NCBI GenBank assembly: GCA_903891475.1
Contig: CAITEP010000005.1
Span: 124,001-188,000 of the forward strand
Source: an uncultured Mucilaginibacter sp.
GTDB taxonomy: Bacteria; Bacteroidota; Bacteroidia; Sphingobacteriales; Sphingobacteriaceae
Direction of reading: 5' to 3'
Length of the DNA stretch: 64,000 nt
How positions within the stretch are numbered: the first letter of the stretch is position 1; the number at the start of each line of letters is the position of its first letter. The notes beneath the pieces are model-generated. The model saw only the letters and a list, made by a program, of their open reading frames with translations. It did no database searches and was not told where the DNA came from. The position numbers and the translations under genes were made by a program. This document shows positions 54,201 through 63,228 of the stretch, piece by piece.

Positions 54201-54509
54201 TTTGGTTCAAGCACAGTTAGTTCATTCTATGTTGAAAATGGTTCATTTTTAAAATGCCGTGTATTACAGGTAGGATATACATTCAGTCCTGAATTACTTA
54301 AAGCAATTGGTTTTGATAAACTACATGTATACGTTCAAGGAACTAACTTGTTTACCATAACCAAATACACTGGTCTTGATCCGGAATTGGTACCTTCATT
54401 GGCCAATCAGGGTAATGGCTCTACAGCAAGTGCTGCATTTGGAATTGATTATGGTGCTTATCCTGCCAATCAAAAGCAATTTATTGCAGGTGTTAATTTA
54501 ACATTTTAA
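51255..54509 (+). CDS. SusC/RagA-family TonB-linked outer-membrane transporter
   Basis: This 1084-aa protein has a signal peptide (ending VVTAQ), a carboxypeptidase-regulatory-like domain (about 30-105: GKVIGSDDKQPIVGASVRIKG), a plug domain with the SusC marks (NEVVVTGYQTQVKKDISGS, IRGISNFGNTTPLYVIDGV) and a 22-strand barrel ending in Phe (FIAGVNLTF). It imports a glycan or other ligand captured by SusD, energised by TonB. The SusD gene follows 25 bp downstream. The substrate is not known. Its upstream region is the long gene-free stretch with dyads. Confidence 0.96.
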   Translation: MFKSLLLKGRTICLLLCCLVSSLVVTAQTKHTGKVIGSDDKQPIVGASVRIKGTNTGAVTDVNGDFTLTISAGNVLEISYIGYTTKQVTVQSTSFLTISLDPVNNSLNEVVVTGYQTQVKKDISGSVATVDVTDAKKIPSTSSEQLLQGQASGVTVINSGAPGAASTVFIRGISNFGNTTPLYVIDGVQTGDMSLVNPNDIESISVLKDAGAAAIYGVSGGNGVVVVTTKKGKAGKTTISYDGYYGTQQPLSGNVWHLMNPEQQSQLAFTAGDKATEALYPGGPGVIPTYGYHGSTAAGSFGVAGVTSDPTILQYYHFDAANPGNDFLIQKFATGSGTDWFHSIFSAAPEQQHTITASGGSDKSNYLFSLNYVNQTGTLLNTYERRYTARLNTNFSKGPIRIGETGFVSYRENNGGYNGSQQNEGGSIAYTYREMPIIPVFDVAGNYGGGYDGPGGEPLGNGSNPYAIQAEQSTNNAHFVYVQGNVFAEADFAKYFTIRTSFGGLLFNQYYWSLSYNPYQDYESHTNPNGASENEQIVAHSNWTNLLTYKETFGKHNVKVLAGYEQKISSGRELHATNTTLFSLDPNYVQIGDGTVSAPPYSVIYQPTGTQSIFGKLDYTYDDKYILGATIRRDGYSLFYTGQQWGTFPSVSLAWRIQQEDFLKNVSWLNDLKIRGSYGEAGNNGNIGGSNAYSSYNSGQGASYYGIGGGINSITQGFYQQQNGNPKVTWETDKITNIGFDASLFNHLDLTVEWYKKAVSGLLFTLPLPATVGGANPPVVNVGDIENKGFDISATYHDRLSKDLSFSITANITTYKNTITKESGTSNFFDTGSSRDNPIVRDQVGQPVGEFFGLQTAGIYQSDAAAKTGATYSGAAAGSFIYKDVNGDGKIDLTDRTFIGNPNPDFTYGLNANLTYKHFDLSVVFYGSQGNQDFNYVKYWTDFYSTFQGGKNLDLYNKAAVVQGGVVTNPGATLPAASYSQAFGSSTVSSFYVENGSFLKCRVLQVGYTFSPELLKAIGFDKLHVYVQGTNLFTITKYTGLDPELVPSLANQGNGSTASAAFGIDYGAYPANQKQFIAGVNLTF

Positions 54510-54534
54510 TTAAAATATAAAAAATTTTAGAGTT

Positions 54535-56361
54535 ATGAAAAATTCTTATATTAAATTCATTGCCCTGGGATTGCTCGGAGTTATAACGGTTACTTATTCA
54601 TGTAAGAAATTGTTGACTACGCCTCCTGTTGGGTCTTTAAGCGCCGCCACCTTAGCCAATAAAGCTGGTGTTGACGGATTGCTTATCGGAGCATACTCAA
54701 TGCTCGACGGTTATACCAATACTTATGGTACTTCATGGGAGTCATCAATTGATAACTGGGTATATGGTGGTATAGCTTCTGATGATGCTTACAAAGGTTC
54801 AAACACAACAGATCAACCGGTGGCAGCTCCAATCGAGAACCACTCCGTTGACGCTTCAAATGAGTTCTTAAATGAAAAATGGACTGTTTGTTATAATTCA
54901 ATTCAACGTGCGAATGACGTAATAAGAGAAGTTCCTTTGGTTACTGACGGATCTGTTAGTACAGCTTATGGTCAAGAGGTAATTGCTGAAGCAAGATTTT
55001 TAAGAGGCATTTATCACTTTGAGCTTGCTAAAATGTTTAGGAATGTACCTTATGTTGATGAAACTGTCACATACGCTGCAGGTAACTTTAACGTAGGTAA
55101 TCCAGGCCCCATTTGGGACAAAATTGAGGCTGATTTTGCTTTTGCAATGACAATATTGCCAAAAACTCAATCACAAGTTGGTCGTGCTAATTATTACGCT
55201 GCAGAAGCTCTTTTAGCAAAGGCTTATATGTTTGATCATAAATATTCAACTGCATTACCTTTATTAACCGATTTAATTAATAATGGTGTTACTTCAAGTG
55301 GTGCTAAATATGCTTTAGGTCCATATGAAGATAACTTTAACGCGGTGAAAAGAAATAGCCCAGAAGGCGTATTCCAAGTTCAAATGACTGTTAATGACGG
55401 TTCAGGCGGTAACAACGGTGCATTAGGTGATGACCTTAACTTCCCTGCCGGTACTTATACCGGTTGCTGCGGCTTTTACCAACCATCTATTTCATTAGCT
55501 AACGCTTTCCAAACACAAAATGGTTTGCCGTTAATTAATGCTGATGGTAGTTATCACTATAATGATAATGCACTTAAAAATGATCATAATTTAGGTGCCA
55601 GTGATGCATTCACTCCTTCAACTGCTCCTATTGATCCTCGTCTTGATTGGACTGTAGGCCGTCGTGGTATTCCTTATCTTGATTGGGGATTATGCGGAGG
55701 CGAGCAATGGTCACGTGGTGATATTACCCCATATAACCCAATTAAAAACATATTCTTCCACGCTAACCAAGCGGCTACAACTGATAATGCTGGAGGTTGG
55801 GCATCTAACCAAGGGTCAGCCATAAATTATAATTATGTACGTTTTGCTGATGTAATTTTATGGCGTGCAGAATGTGAAGTTGAAGCAGGTTCATTAGCTG
55901 CTGCTGAAGCCGATGTGAACTTGGTAAGGAACCGTATGGCTGCGCACCAAGAATACTGGGTGCACAATTACCTTGATAATGCAAACCCTGGAAATGGTTA
56001 TGCAACTACCCTTGCTGCAAATTATGTAATTGCTCCTTACAACGGTCAATTTGCAGCCAATGGTCAGGCTTTTGCCCGTTCAGCTGTTTATATGGAAAGA
56101 CAACTTGAATTAGGTATGGAAGGTCATCGTTTCTTTGATTTACAACGTTATGATGGTCGTTTCGGTGGCCCGGCAGGTAATGGCTTTATGGCTGGTATAC
56201 TAAATAACCATATTACAACCAATATAGCGTTCCTGGCGCCAGGTGGTAACCCTGTTTTACAAGGTCATACCTTTACTGCGGGTAAAAATGAAATATATCC
56301 AATTCCAATTCAACAAATTGATATTGAAAACGGTGCTCTAAAACAAAACACCAATTATTAA
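54535..56361 (+). CDS. SusD/RagB-family nutrient-binding lipoprotein
   Basis: This 608-aa outer-membrane lipoprotein has a lipobox at VTYSC (Cys22). The TPR-rich SusD fold is evident in VIAEARFLRGIYHFELAKMFRNVPYVDET, YAAEALLAKAYMFDHKYSTALPLL and the C-terminal RQLELGMEGHRFFDLQRYDG and KNEIYPIPIQQIDIENGALKQN. It covers the SusC barrel and binds the ligand. It is followed by a terminator, so susC-susD form one transcript. Confidence 0.96.
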   Translation: MKNSYIKFIALGLLGVITVTYSCKKLLTTPPVGSLSAATLANKAGVDGLLIGAYSMLDGYTNTYGTSWESSIDNWVYGGIASDDAYKGSNTTDQPVAAPIENHSVDASNEFLNEKWTVCYNSIQRANDVIREVPLVTDGSVSTAYGQEVIAEARFLRGIYHFELAKMFRNVPYVDETVTYAAGNFNVGNPGPIWDKIEADFAFAMTILPKTQSQVGRANYYAAEALLAKAYMFDHKYSTALPLLTDLINNGVTSSGAKYALGPYEDNFNAVKRNSPEGVFQVQMTVNDGSGGNNGALGDDLNFPAGTYTGCCGFYQPSISLANAFQTQNGLPLINADGSYHYNDNALKNDHNLGASDAFTPSTAPIDPRLDWTVGRRGIPYLDWGLCGGEQWSRGDITPYNPIKNIFFHANQAATTDNAGGWASNQGSAINYNYVRFADVILWRAECEVEAGSLAAAEADVNLVRNRMAAHQEYWVHNYLDNANPGNGYATTLAANYVIAPYNGQFAANGQAFARSAVYMERQLELGMEGHRFFDLQRYDGRFGGPAGNGFMAGILNNHITTNIAFLAPGGNPVLQGHTFTAGKNEIYPIPIQQIDIENGALKQNTNY

Positions 56362-56380
56362 AAGTTAGTGTAATTTACTA

Positions 56381-56419
56381 AAAGAGAGGTGGTGATATCT
56401 GTCACCATCTCTCTTTTTT
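56381..56419 (+). terminator. Terminator of the susC-susD transcript
   Basis: AAAGAGAGGTGGTGA (56381-56395) pairs with TCACCATCTCTCTTT (56402-56416) with one G-U, 6-nt loop, then a T run. Confidence 0.9.
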
Positions 56420-56421
56420 TA

Positions 56422-56429
56422 TACCTTTG
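56422..56429 (+). promoter_or_regulatory. -7 promoter element TACCTTTG for the FG-GAP/haloperoxidase operon
   Basis: An exact TAnnTTTG match lies right after the susD terminator and ends 17 nt before the ATG at 56447. It suggests the lipoprotein operon has its own promoter separate from SusCD. Confidence 0.55.
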
Positions 56430-56446
56430 CTTACTTCTTTTATTAC

Positions 56447-59400
56447 ATGAGAAAGCTTAGTTACTTTTATTTTTTTTTTATTCCTCTCATAATCTTTTCC
56501 TGTAAAAAGTCAACACTTTTTGAAAAGATCCCTTCTTCATTTTCCGGGGTTACATTTAATAATAAGGTAATAGAAAACGATTCTATAAACCCATTGGATA
56601 AACTTAATATATATAATGGTGGTGGAGTGGGTATTGGTGATTTTAATAATGATGGCTTGCAGGATATTTATCTAATTGGTAATCAGGTTTCTAATAGATT
56701 GTATATTAATAAGGGCAACTTTAAATTTGAAGATGTTACCAATGAAGCTGGAGTTGGCGGTCTGGGTGGTTGGGGCCGTGGTGTAGCTGTTGTTGACATA
56801 AATAACGATGGTTTATTGGATATTTATGTTTGCAATACCTTGCTAAGCGATTCAACTAAAAGACGAAACCTGCTTTATATTAACCAGGGATATGATAAAA
56901 AGGGTATTCCTCACTTTAAGGAAATGGGCAAAGAATATGGACTAGATATTTTTGTCCACTCAACGATGGCTAATTTCTTTGATTATGACAATGATGGCGA
57001 CCTCGACATGTACTTAACTGTAAATGAGGTAACATCAACTGACAATACATCAAGTTTTAGACCTGTGGTAAAAGATGGCTCAAAATCAAGCACTGGCAGA
57101 TTGTACAAAAATGATTGGGATCCGGTTTTAAAGCATCCTGTGTTTCATAATGTATCAAAAAAGGCAGGTATTTTAATTGAAGGTTATGGGCACGCTGCTA
57201 CTGTAGTTGATTTAAACCGTGATGGATGGAAGGATATTTATGTTACTAACGATTTTTTAGGCAGTAACATATTATATATTAATAATCATGACGGAACATT
57301 TACTGACAGATCTAAAGAATATTTTAAACATACTTCTAATAGCTCAATGGGTCAGGATATTGAAGATATCAATAATGATGGCCTTGCCGATGTTTTTGAA
57401 CTTGATATGTTTCCGGAGGATAATTATCGAAAGAAGATGTTTATGAGTGCTTCATCATATCAGTCATATAAAAACTATGATTTTTATGGTTATCAATATC
57501 AATATAATCGAAATACATTACAAATAAACCAAGGCCCGCGGGTTGGGCAGCAAGACTCAATTGGTAGCCCCGCTTTTAGTGAGACATCCTTTTTAAGTGG
57601 TGTTGCAGCTACCGATTGGAGTTGGTGCCCATTGATGACTGATTTTGATAATGATGGATTAAGAGACCTCATTATAACCAACGGTTACCCGAGGGATGTT
57701 ACGGATCATGATTTTATTATTTTTAGAGCAGAATCATATCTGATAGCACCTAAAAAGGAAATACTAGATCAAATCCCTATAATTAAGATCCCGAATTATG
57801 CTTTTAAAAATAAAGGTAACTTCCAATTTACTGATGTTACCAATATTTGGGGGCTTGATGTACCGACTTTTTCTAATGGAGCGGCTTATGCTGATTTAAA
57901 TAACGATGGAGCAATGGATGTGATCATTAATAATATAAATGATGAAGTATTGATATATAAAAATACCTCCAGAGAAAAGAATAAAGCAAGCTCAAATTAT
58001 TTGAATATTAAATTCAATGGCGCAACAAAAAATGTTGATGGAATAGGAGCATGGGCCGATATTTATTATGATCATGGCAAACATCAGGTTTATGAAAATA
58101 CGCCATTTAGGGGGTACTTATCAACAATTCAAAATATAGCTCATTTTGGGCTTGGTAAAGATTCAATTCTAGATTCGGTAGTTATAAAGTGGCCTGATAA
58201 TAAAAAACAAACATTACTAAACGTTAAGGCAAATCAACTCTTAAAGGTTAACTTAACCAATGCAAAGCAAACATACAGTTTTGATGCACCTAAATTAAAT
58301 ACAAAATCATTATTTAAGGAAGTCACAAACTCTGCTGGAATTAACTATAAACATCAGGAGGATGATTTTGCAGATTTCAATATACAAAAATTAATTCCTC
58401 ATAAATTATCACAATATACACCAGCTATTGCTGTTGGAGATATTGATGGAAATGGATTTGATGATATGGTAATTGGCGGTACAACCAAATTCCCTGCGCA
58501 GGTGCTTTTACAACAACCAAATGGGAAATTTCTACAAAGAGATTTATTATTACCAAAAGCTGATTATAACCATTTAAAGCCACAGGTAAAAGATGAAGGA
58601 ATTTTACTATTTGATGCAAATGGAGATGGTTACCCTGATGTTTACATTGCAAGCGGGGGTTATGAGAATGGCCCGGGCTCTCCAACCTATCAGGATAGAT
58701 TATATATAAATGATGGTAAAGGAAATTTTAAAGAGGCTAATGATGCCTTGCCTAAAAATCTTACCAGCAAATTATGTGTTAAAGCTGCCGATTATAACAA
58801 AGACGGTAAGCTTGATTTATTTATTTCGGGACGTGTAGAGCCATGGAATTATCCCAAACCAGTTTCTAGTATAATTCTGCGCAATGACAGCAAGAATGGA
58901 ATAATTAAATTTACCGATGTAACACAATCCGTTGCTAAAGACTTAAAAAATATAGGACTTGTTTGTGATGCGATTTTTACTGATTTTGACAATGATGGTT
59001 GGGTTGATTTAATTTTGACTGGTGAATGGATGCCAATTACCTTTTTGAAGAACGATCATGGTATCTATAAAAATGTCACCGATAAATCAGGAATTAGTAA
59101 TAAATTAGGATGGTGGAATTCAATTACCGCCGGTGATTTTGAAAACAACGGAAGAACTAGTTATATCATTGGTAATACAGGGTTAAATACATTTTATAAA
59201 GCATCAGATGAATATCCTGTTTATATAACCGCCAAGGATTTTGAAAATAGAGGTTCATTTGATGCTTTTCCATCTTTATTTTTAAAAGATGTTGATGGAA
59301 AAATGCAGGAATTTCCGTCACTTACAAGAGATGATATTGTAAAACAAATGATTAGTATGCGTAAGCGATTTCAAAACTATAAATCATTCGCGGTTGCAAC

Positions 59401-60037
59401 AATGGACTCTGTCATTACACCCGAAATGCGTAAAGGGGCAATTAGGTTTAAAGTTAATACGATGCAATCTTGTTATCTGCGTAATATTGGAAATGGAAAA
59501 TTTCAGTTAATACCTTTGCCATTAGAAGCTCAAACTTCACAATTAAATGGCATGGTGGTTGATGATTTTGACGGTGATGGAAATTTAGATGTTGCGATAA
59601 CTGGAAATGATTACGGTACTGAAGTTACAACAGGTAGATATGATGCATTTAATGGACTTTTGCTTAAAGGAGATGGAAAAGGTGGGTTTAAGCCAAAATC
59701 AATTATTGAAAGTGGTATTTATATCCCTGGGGATGGCAAATCACTAGTAAAATTAAGAAGCGCTAAAGGAGGATATTTAGTGGCAGGAAGTCAAAATCGA
59801 AATGCATTGAAACTTTTTGAACTTAAACGGCCTGCTAAGTCAATACAGTTATTACCTTCTGATCAATTTGCCATAATAAAGTATAAAAGCGGGAAAATAA
59901 GAAAGGAAGAATTTTATAATGGTACATCGTTTTTATCACAATCAGGTAGATTTATGTTACTTGATGATAAAATAGAATCAATAACAATAACTGATGTGTA
60001 CGGAAAATTAAGGTCAATTACTCTAAATAACAATTAA
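56447..60037 (+). CDS. Giant FG-GAP/VCBS-repeat lipoprotein with internal ASPIC/UnbV domain
   Basis: This 1196-aa protein has a lipobox (IIFSC, Cys19). A first set of FG-GAP repeats (about 55-500) has calcium loops such as DINNDGLLDIY, DYDNDGDLDMY and DFDNDGLRDL. An ASPIC/UnbV domain sits at about 517-600 (GIGAWADIYYD, FGLGKDSILDSVVIKWPDNKKQ). A second FG-GAP set (about 640-1110) includes DANGDGYPDVY, DYNKDGKLDLF and DFDGDGNLDVA. These make beta-propellers of the CRTAC1/integrin-alpha type, probably on the cell surface. The role could be ligand binding or scaffolding for the haloperoxidase encoded 1 bp downstream. Confidence 0.9.
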   Translation: MRKLSYFYFFFIPLIIFSCKKSTLFEKIPSSFSGVTFNNKVIENDSINPLDKLNIYNGGGVGIGDFNNDGLQDIYLIGNQVSNRLYINKGNFKFEDVTNEAGVGGLGGWGRGVAVVDINNDGLLDIYVCNTLLSDSTKRRNLLYINQGYDKKGIPHFKEMGKEYGLDIFVHSTMANFFDYDNDGDLDMYLTVNEVTSTDNTSSFRPVVKDGSKSSTGRLYKNDWDPVLKHPVFHNVSKKAGILIEGYGHAATVVDLNRDGWKDIYVTNDFLGSNILYINNHDGTFTDRSKEYFKHTSNSSMGQDIEDINNDGLADVFELDMFPEDNYRKKMFMSASSYQSYKNYDFYGYQYQYNRNTLQINQGPRVGQQDSIGSPAFSETSFLSGVAATDWSWCPLMTDFDNDGLRDLIITNGYPRDVTDHDFIIFRAESYLIAPKKEILDQIPIIKIPNYAFKNKGNFQFTDVTNIWGLDVPTFSNGAAYADLNNDGAMDVIINNINDEVLIYKNTSREKNKASSNYLNIKFNGATKNVDGIGAWADIYYDHGKHQVYENTPFRGYLSTIQNIAHFGLGKDSILDSVVIKWPDNKKQTLLNVKANQLLKVNLTNAKQTYSFDAPKLNTKSLFKEVTNSAGINYKHQEDDFADFNIQKLIPHKLSQYTPAIAVGDIDGNGFDDMVIGGTTKFPAQVLLQQPNGKFLQRDLLLPKADYNHLKPQVKDEGILLFDANGDGYPDVYIASGGYENGPGSPTYQDRLYINDGKGNFKEANDALPKNLTSKLCVKAADYNKDGKLDLFISGRVEPWNYPKPVSSIILRNDSKNGIIKFTDVTQSVAKDLKNIGLVCDAIFTDFDNDGWVDLILTGEWMPITFLKNDHGIYKNVTDKSGISNKLGWWNSITAGDFENNGRTSYIIGNTGLNTFYKASDEYPVYITAKDFENRGSFDAFPSLFLKDVDGKMQEFPSLTRDDIVKQMISMRKRFQNYKSFAVATMDSVITPEMRKGAIRFKVNTMQSCYLRNIGNGKFQLIPLPLEAQTSQLNGMVVDDFDGDGNLDVAITGNDYGTEVTTGRYDAFNGLLLKGDGKGGFKPKSIIESGIYIPGDGKSLVKLRSAKGGYLVAGSQNRNALKLFELKRPAKSIQLLPSDQFAIIKYKSGKIRKEEFYNGTSFLSQSGRFMLLDDKIESITITDVYGKLRSITLNNN

Positions 60038-60038
60038 A

Positions 60039-61358
60039 ATGAAATATTTAAAAATAGGGGTAACCTTTATAGGTGTTTTATTGATATCTAATTGCAATAT
60101 AAAACCCAAGGTTGCTTTAATTCCTGATTCAGAAGTGTTGCATTTAAATGAATACGCTCTAACTCAGGTAATTATTTATGATGTATTTACACCACCAGTT
60201 GCAAGTAGAATTTATGGTTATACTGCCCTAGCTTCGTATGAAGCTTGTAGGTTTGCTGACCCAAAATATAGTTCAATCATTTCCAAACTTAAAGGTTTTA
60301 GTACATTACCCATACCAGAAATTGGAAAGAAGTATAATTTTACACTTGCTGCCACTAAGGCATTTTTTACGGTTGCTCGTAAAGTTACTTTCTCTGTTGA
60401 TTCTTTTAAGAAGTATGAAGATAGGATTTATAACATGTATAAGGATAACTTGGATGATTCAACCTATTTAAGATCAACTAAGTTAGGAGAAGAAATTGGA
60501 AAGGTGATTTTAAAAAGGGCAGCAGTTGACAATTACCCTCAAACCAGATCAAAGCCTAAATATCTAGGTGAAAATAGTCCCGCAAAATGGCGTCCAACTC
60601 CACCAGATTATATGGATGGTGTTGAATTTTGCTGGGGAACAATGAAACAATTTGCTGTCGATTCTTCCAGTCAATTTGCACCACCGCCTCCACCTTCGTT
60701 TAGTGAAGATAAAAACAGTGATTATGTAAAACAATACACCGCTGTTTACAACACCAATAAAAACCTTACTAAAGAACAAATAGAAATTGCAAAATTTTGG
60801 GATGATAATCCATTTGTTGTAGTGCACAACGGGCATTTAATGTTTGTAGATAAAAAAATTACACCCGGTGGACATTGGATTGGTATTACTACAATTGCTT
60901 GTAAACAAACAAACGCTGATGTTGTTAAAACTGCCGAAGCTTACGCATTAACAGCTGTTGCATTATATGACGCCTTTATTTGTTGCTGGCAGGTTAAATA
61001 CCATTACAGTTATGCGAGACCTGTTACCTTGATAAATGAGAAAATTGACAATGGTTGGCTTCCTTTATTACAAACGCCCCCATTTCCTGAATATACTGCC
61101 GGGCATTCAACTATAAGTGCAGCTTCAGCAGCGGTATTGACACATGAATTTGGAGAAAATTTCGCTTTTAAAGACACTAGCGATTTACATTATATTGGTA
61201 TGCAACGGAATTTTATTTCATTTACAAAAGCTGCGGAAGAAACTTCGATAAGTAGGTTTTACGGAGGTATACATTTTTTAAATAGTTCAAAAATGGGTGC
61301 CCAACAAGGAAATAAAATAGGTAATTACATTTGGAATAAATTAAAAACAACAAATTAA
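60039..61358 (+). CDS. Vanadium-dependent haloperoxidase/PAP2-fold lipoprotein
   Basis: This 439-aa protein has a lipobox (LISNC, Cys19). All three motifs of the vanadate/phosphate site are present: K-x6-RP (KYHYSYARP, about 320), the xxGH motif in PEYTAGHSTISAA (about 350) and SR-x5-H (SRFYGGIHF, about 404). The PEYTAGH form is the vanadium-haloperoxidase-like variant of PSGH. Such enzymes use peroxide to oxidise halides, or act as acid phosphatases. It sits in one operon with the FG-GAP proteins. Whether it binds vanadate is inferred. Confidence 0.9.
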   Translation: MKYLKIGVTFIGVLLISNCNIKPKVALIPDSEVLHLNEYALTQVIIYDVFTPPVASRIYGYTALASYEACRFADPKYSSIISKLKGFSTLPIPEIGKKYNFTLAATKAFFTVARKVTFSVDSFKKYEDRIYNMYKDNLDDSTYLRSTKLGEEIGKVILKRAAVDNYPQTRSKPKYLGENSPAKWRPTPPDYMDGVEFCWGTMKQFAVDSSSQFAPPPPPSFSEDKNSDYVKQYTAVYNTNKNLTKEQIEIAKFWDDNPFVVVHNGHLMFVDKKITPGGHWIGITTIACKQTNADVVKTAEAYALTAVALYDAFICCWQVKYHYSYARPVTLINEKIDNGWLPLLQTPPFPEYTAGHSTISAASAAVLTHEFGENFAFKDTSDLHYIGMQRNFISFTKAAEETSISRFYGGIHFLNSSKMGAQQGNKIGNYIWNKLKTTN

Positions 61359-61361
61359 ATA

Positions 61362-62924
61362 ATGAAAATCAAAAAAAATACAATACTGGTATCTTATATT
61401 TTGTTGGGTGTTGGAATATTTATTGGGTTATCTACTTTTTCAGGGTGTAAAAATAAATCAGATAATAATTATCTGCTTACTGGCGACGCTATTAAAGATG
61501 GAGAAAACTTAGTTCAAATACATTGTACAAAATGCCATGAATTGGTTCCTTATAATGCAATATCAAAGTCGGTTTGGATAAACCATGCTTTGCCAACCAT
61601 GGCAAAATATTTCAAGGTATTAACTTATGGAACGCAATACTATAAAAAGGATCTTTTAGATACTTCTGGAATTAGTTTGCAAAATTGGAATGCTATTGTT
61701 AATTATTACCAAAAAATATCCCCAGATACCTTATTACCGGCAAAATTACCGACACCAATGATTGAGGACTGGGCTGGTTTTAACTTAAAAAAACCTGGAA
61801 GTGCACCTGTTCCGGTTTTTACTACCATGCTAAAATATAATAATTCATTAAATAAATTATTTACTTCGGATGCTTCAACAGGAAGGATTTATAGCTGGGG
61901 CGAGGATTTAAATCCTAAACCTATAGGAACTAATTTGCCTTCACCCGTGGTTGATGGCTTATTTTTTAAAGATAATAAGGGAATTAATCAAGCTTTATTT
62001 AGTTGCATCGGTCAATTTTTACCTATGGATTTTCCTAATGGAAAAGTGGTTGGATATGATCTTGATCATTCGAACGCTTTAACTCAACCCTCATTAATAG
62101 CCTCTGAAGTTTCTAGGCCAGTTCAAACCATAAGGGATGATTTTGATAAGGATGGGACAGGAGATTTTGTTGTGCTTTCACAAGGCCATTTAAAGGGAGG
62201 GGTTTACCTATATAAACAAAATAAGGATAAAACCTTTGCTCAATCAACTATTACTGAACAACCGGGTGCTGTACAAGCAGTAGCAGGCGATTTTAATAAC
62301 GATGGATGGCCTGATTTAATGGTGTTATTTGGAAGTGGTGATGAAGGACTTTGGCTATTCACAAATGATAAAAAAGGTGGTTTTACCTCTAAAAACCTTT
62401 TACGCTTCCCCCCGGTTTATGGTTCAAGTAGCTTTCAACTAGCTGATATTGACCATGATGGTAACCCTGATTTAATATATACAAGCGGATATAATTATCA
62501 TGACTCACGGATTTTTAAACCGTATAATGGGCTATATATATTTAAAAATACTGGAAACTGGAACTTTAAACAACAATGGTTTTACCCTATAAATGGGTGT
62601 ACAAAGGCTATAGCAGCTGATTTTGATAAAGATGGTGATTTGGATATAGCGACTATTGCTTTTTTTGCAGATTTGAAAAATAATCCAAAGGAAAGCTTTA
62701 TTTATTTTGAACAAAAATCAGCCTTTAATTTTGTGGCTCATGCAATTCCAATTAACAAATATGGACATTGGATGACCATGGATGTTGCGGATTATAATGG
62801 AGATGGTAAACCTGATATTATTTTAGGCAATTACTCAAGAGGTCTTTTAATTCAATCAGGTTATAAGCCAACTTGGGACGAAAAATTACCACTTATCGTA
62901 CTAGCGAATAATTATAAAGAATAG
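61362..62924 (+). CDS. Heme-c-binding FG-GAP lipoprotein
   Basis: This 520-aa protein has a lipobox (STFSGC, Cys29) and a c-type cytochrome-like N-terminus with one heme motif CTKCH (Cys55, Cys58, His59). About 150-520 is a beta-propeller of FG-GAP repeats with calcium loops (DFDKDGTGDFVV, DFNNDGWPDLMV, DIDHDGNPDLIY, DFDKDGDLDIAT, DYNGDGKPDIIL). The downstream gene is a paralogue. Combined with the haloperoxidase it suggests surface redox chemistry. It is 3 bp after the haloperoxidase gene and ends in a terminator. Confidence 0.88.
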   Translation: MKIKKNTILVSYILLGVGIFIGLSTFSGCKNKSDNNYLLTGDAIKDGENLVQIHCTKCHELVPYNAISKSVWINHALPTMAKYFKVLTYGTQYYKKDLLDTSGISLQNWNAIVNYYQKISPDTLLPAKLPTPMIEDWAGFNLKKPGSAPVPVFTTMLKYNNSLNKLFTSDASTGRIYSWGEDLNPKPIGTNLPSPVVDGLFFKDNKGINQALFSCIGQFLPMDFPNGKVVGYDLDHSNALTQPSLIASEVSRPVQTIRDDFDKDGTGDFVVLSQGHLKGGVYLYKQNKDKTFAQSTITEQPGAVQAVAGDFNNDGWPDLMVLFGSGDEGLWLFTNDKKGGFTSKNLLRFPPVYGSSSFQLADIDHDGNPDLIYTSGYNYHDSRIFKPYNGLYIFKNTGNWNFKQQWFYPINGCTKAIAADFDKDGDLDIATIAFFADLKNNPKESFIYFEQKSAFNFVAHAIPINKYGHWMTMDVADYNGDGKPDIILGNYSRGLLIQSGYKPTWDEKLPLIVLANNYKE

Positions 62925-62940
62925 TACCTAAATTAATTTC

Positions 62941-62990
62941 AAAGAGGTAGTGTTGAAATTTTTATAGATTTCAGCCCTACCTCTTTTTTT
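62941..62990 (+). terminator. Terminator of the FG-GAP/haloperoxidase operon
   Basis: AAAGAGGTAG (62941-62950) pairs with CTACCTCTTT (62977-62986), with a possible inner TGAAAT/ATTTCA stem, followed by a T run. Confidence 0.88.
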
Positions 62991-63228
62991 TGATAAACCG
63001 TTAATAAATATTTTTTTTGCAATTTCATTTAGTACTAGCATACAAATAATTATCCTCCTAAAACTATATTAACAAAGTATTAGTTTCCTAACACTTCTTG
63101 TATTTTTCAATAGTATAATAGAAAAGTAATTTTAATACAAAATAACCCTATTTTCCTAAAATTATTACGGTTTAATACTATTTTGAGGGTTATTTTCAAT
63201 AACTTACCTAAAATTTATTACCCCTATT
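62991..63228. other. Intergenic region before the second heme-c FG-GAP gene
   Basis: This AT-rich stretch has no ORF seen. It holds a dyad GTTATT-N3-AATAAC (63189-63203) and an imperfect direct repeat CCTAAAATTATTAC (63155-63168 and about 63207-63221). They may regulate the downstream gene; both are short. Confidence 0.35.
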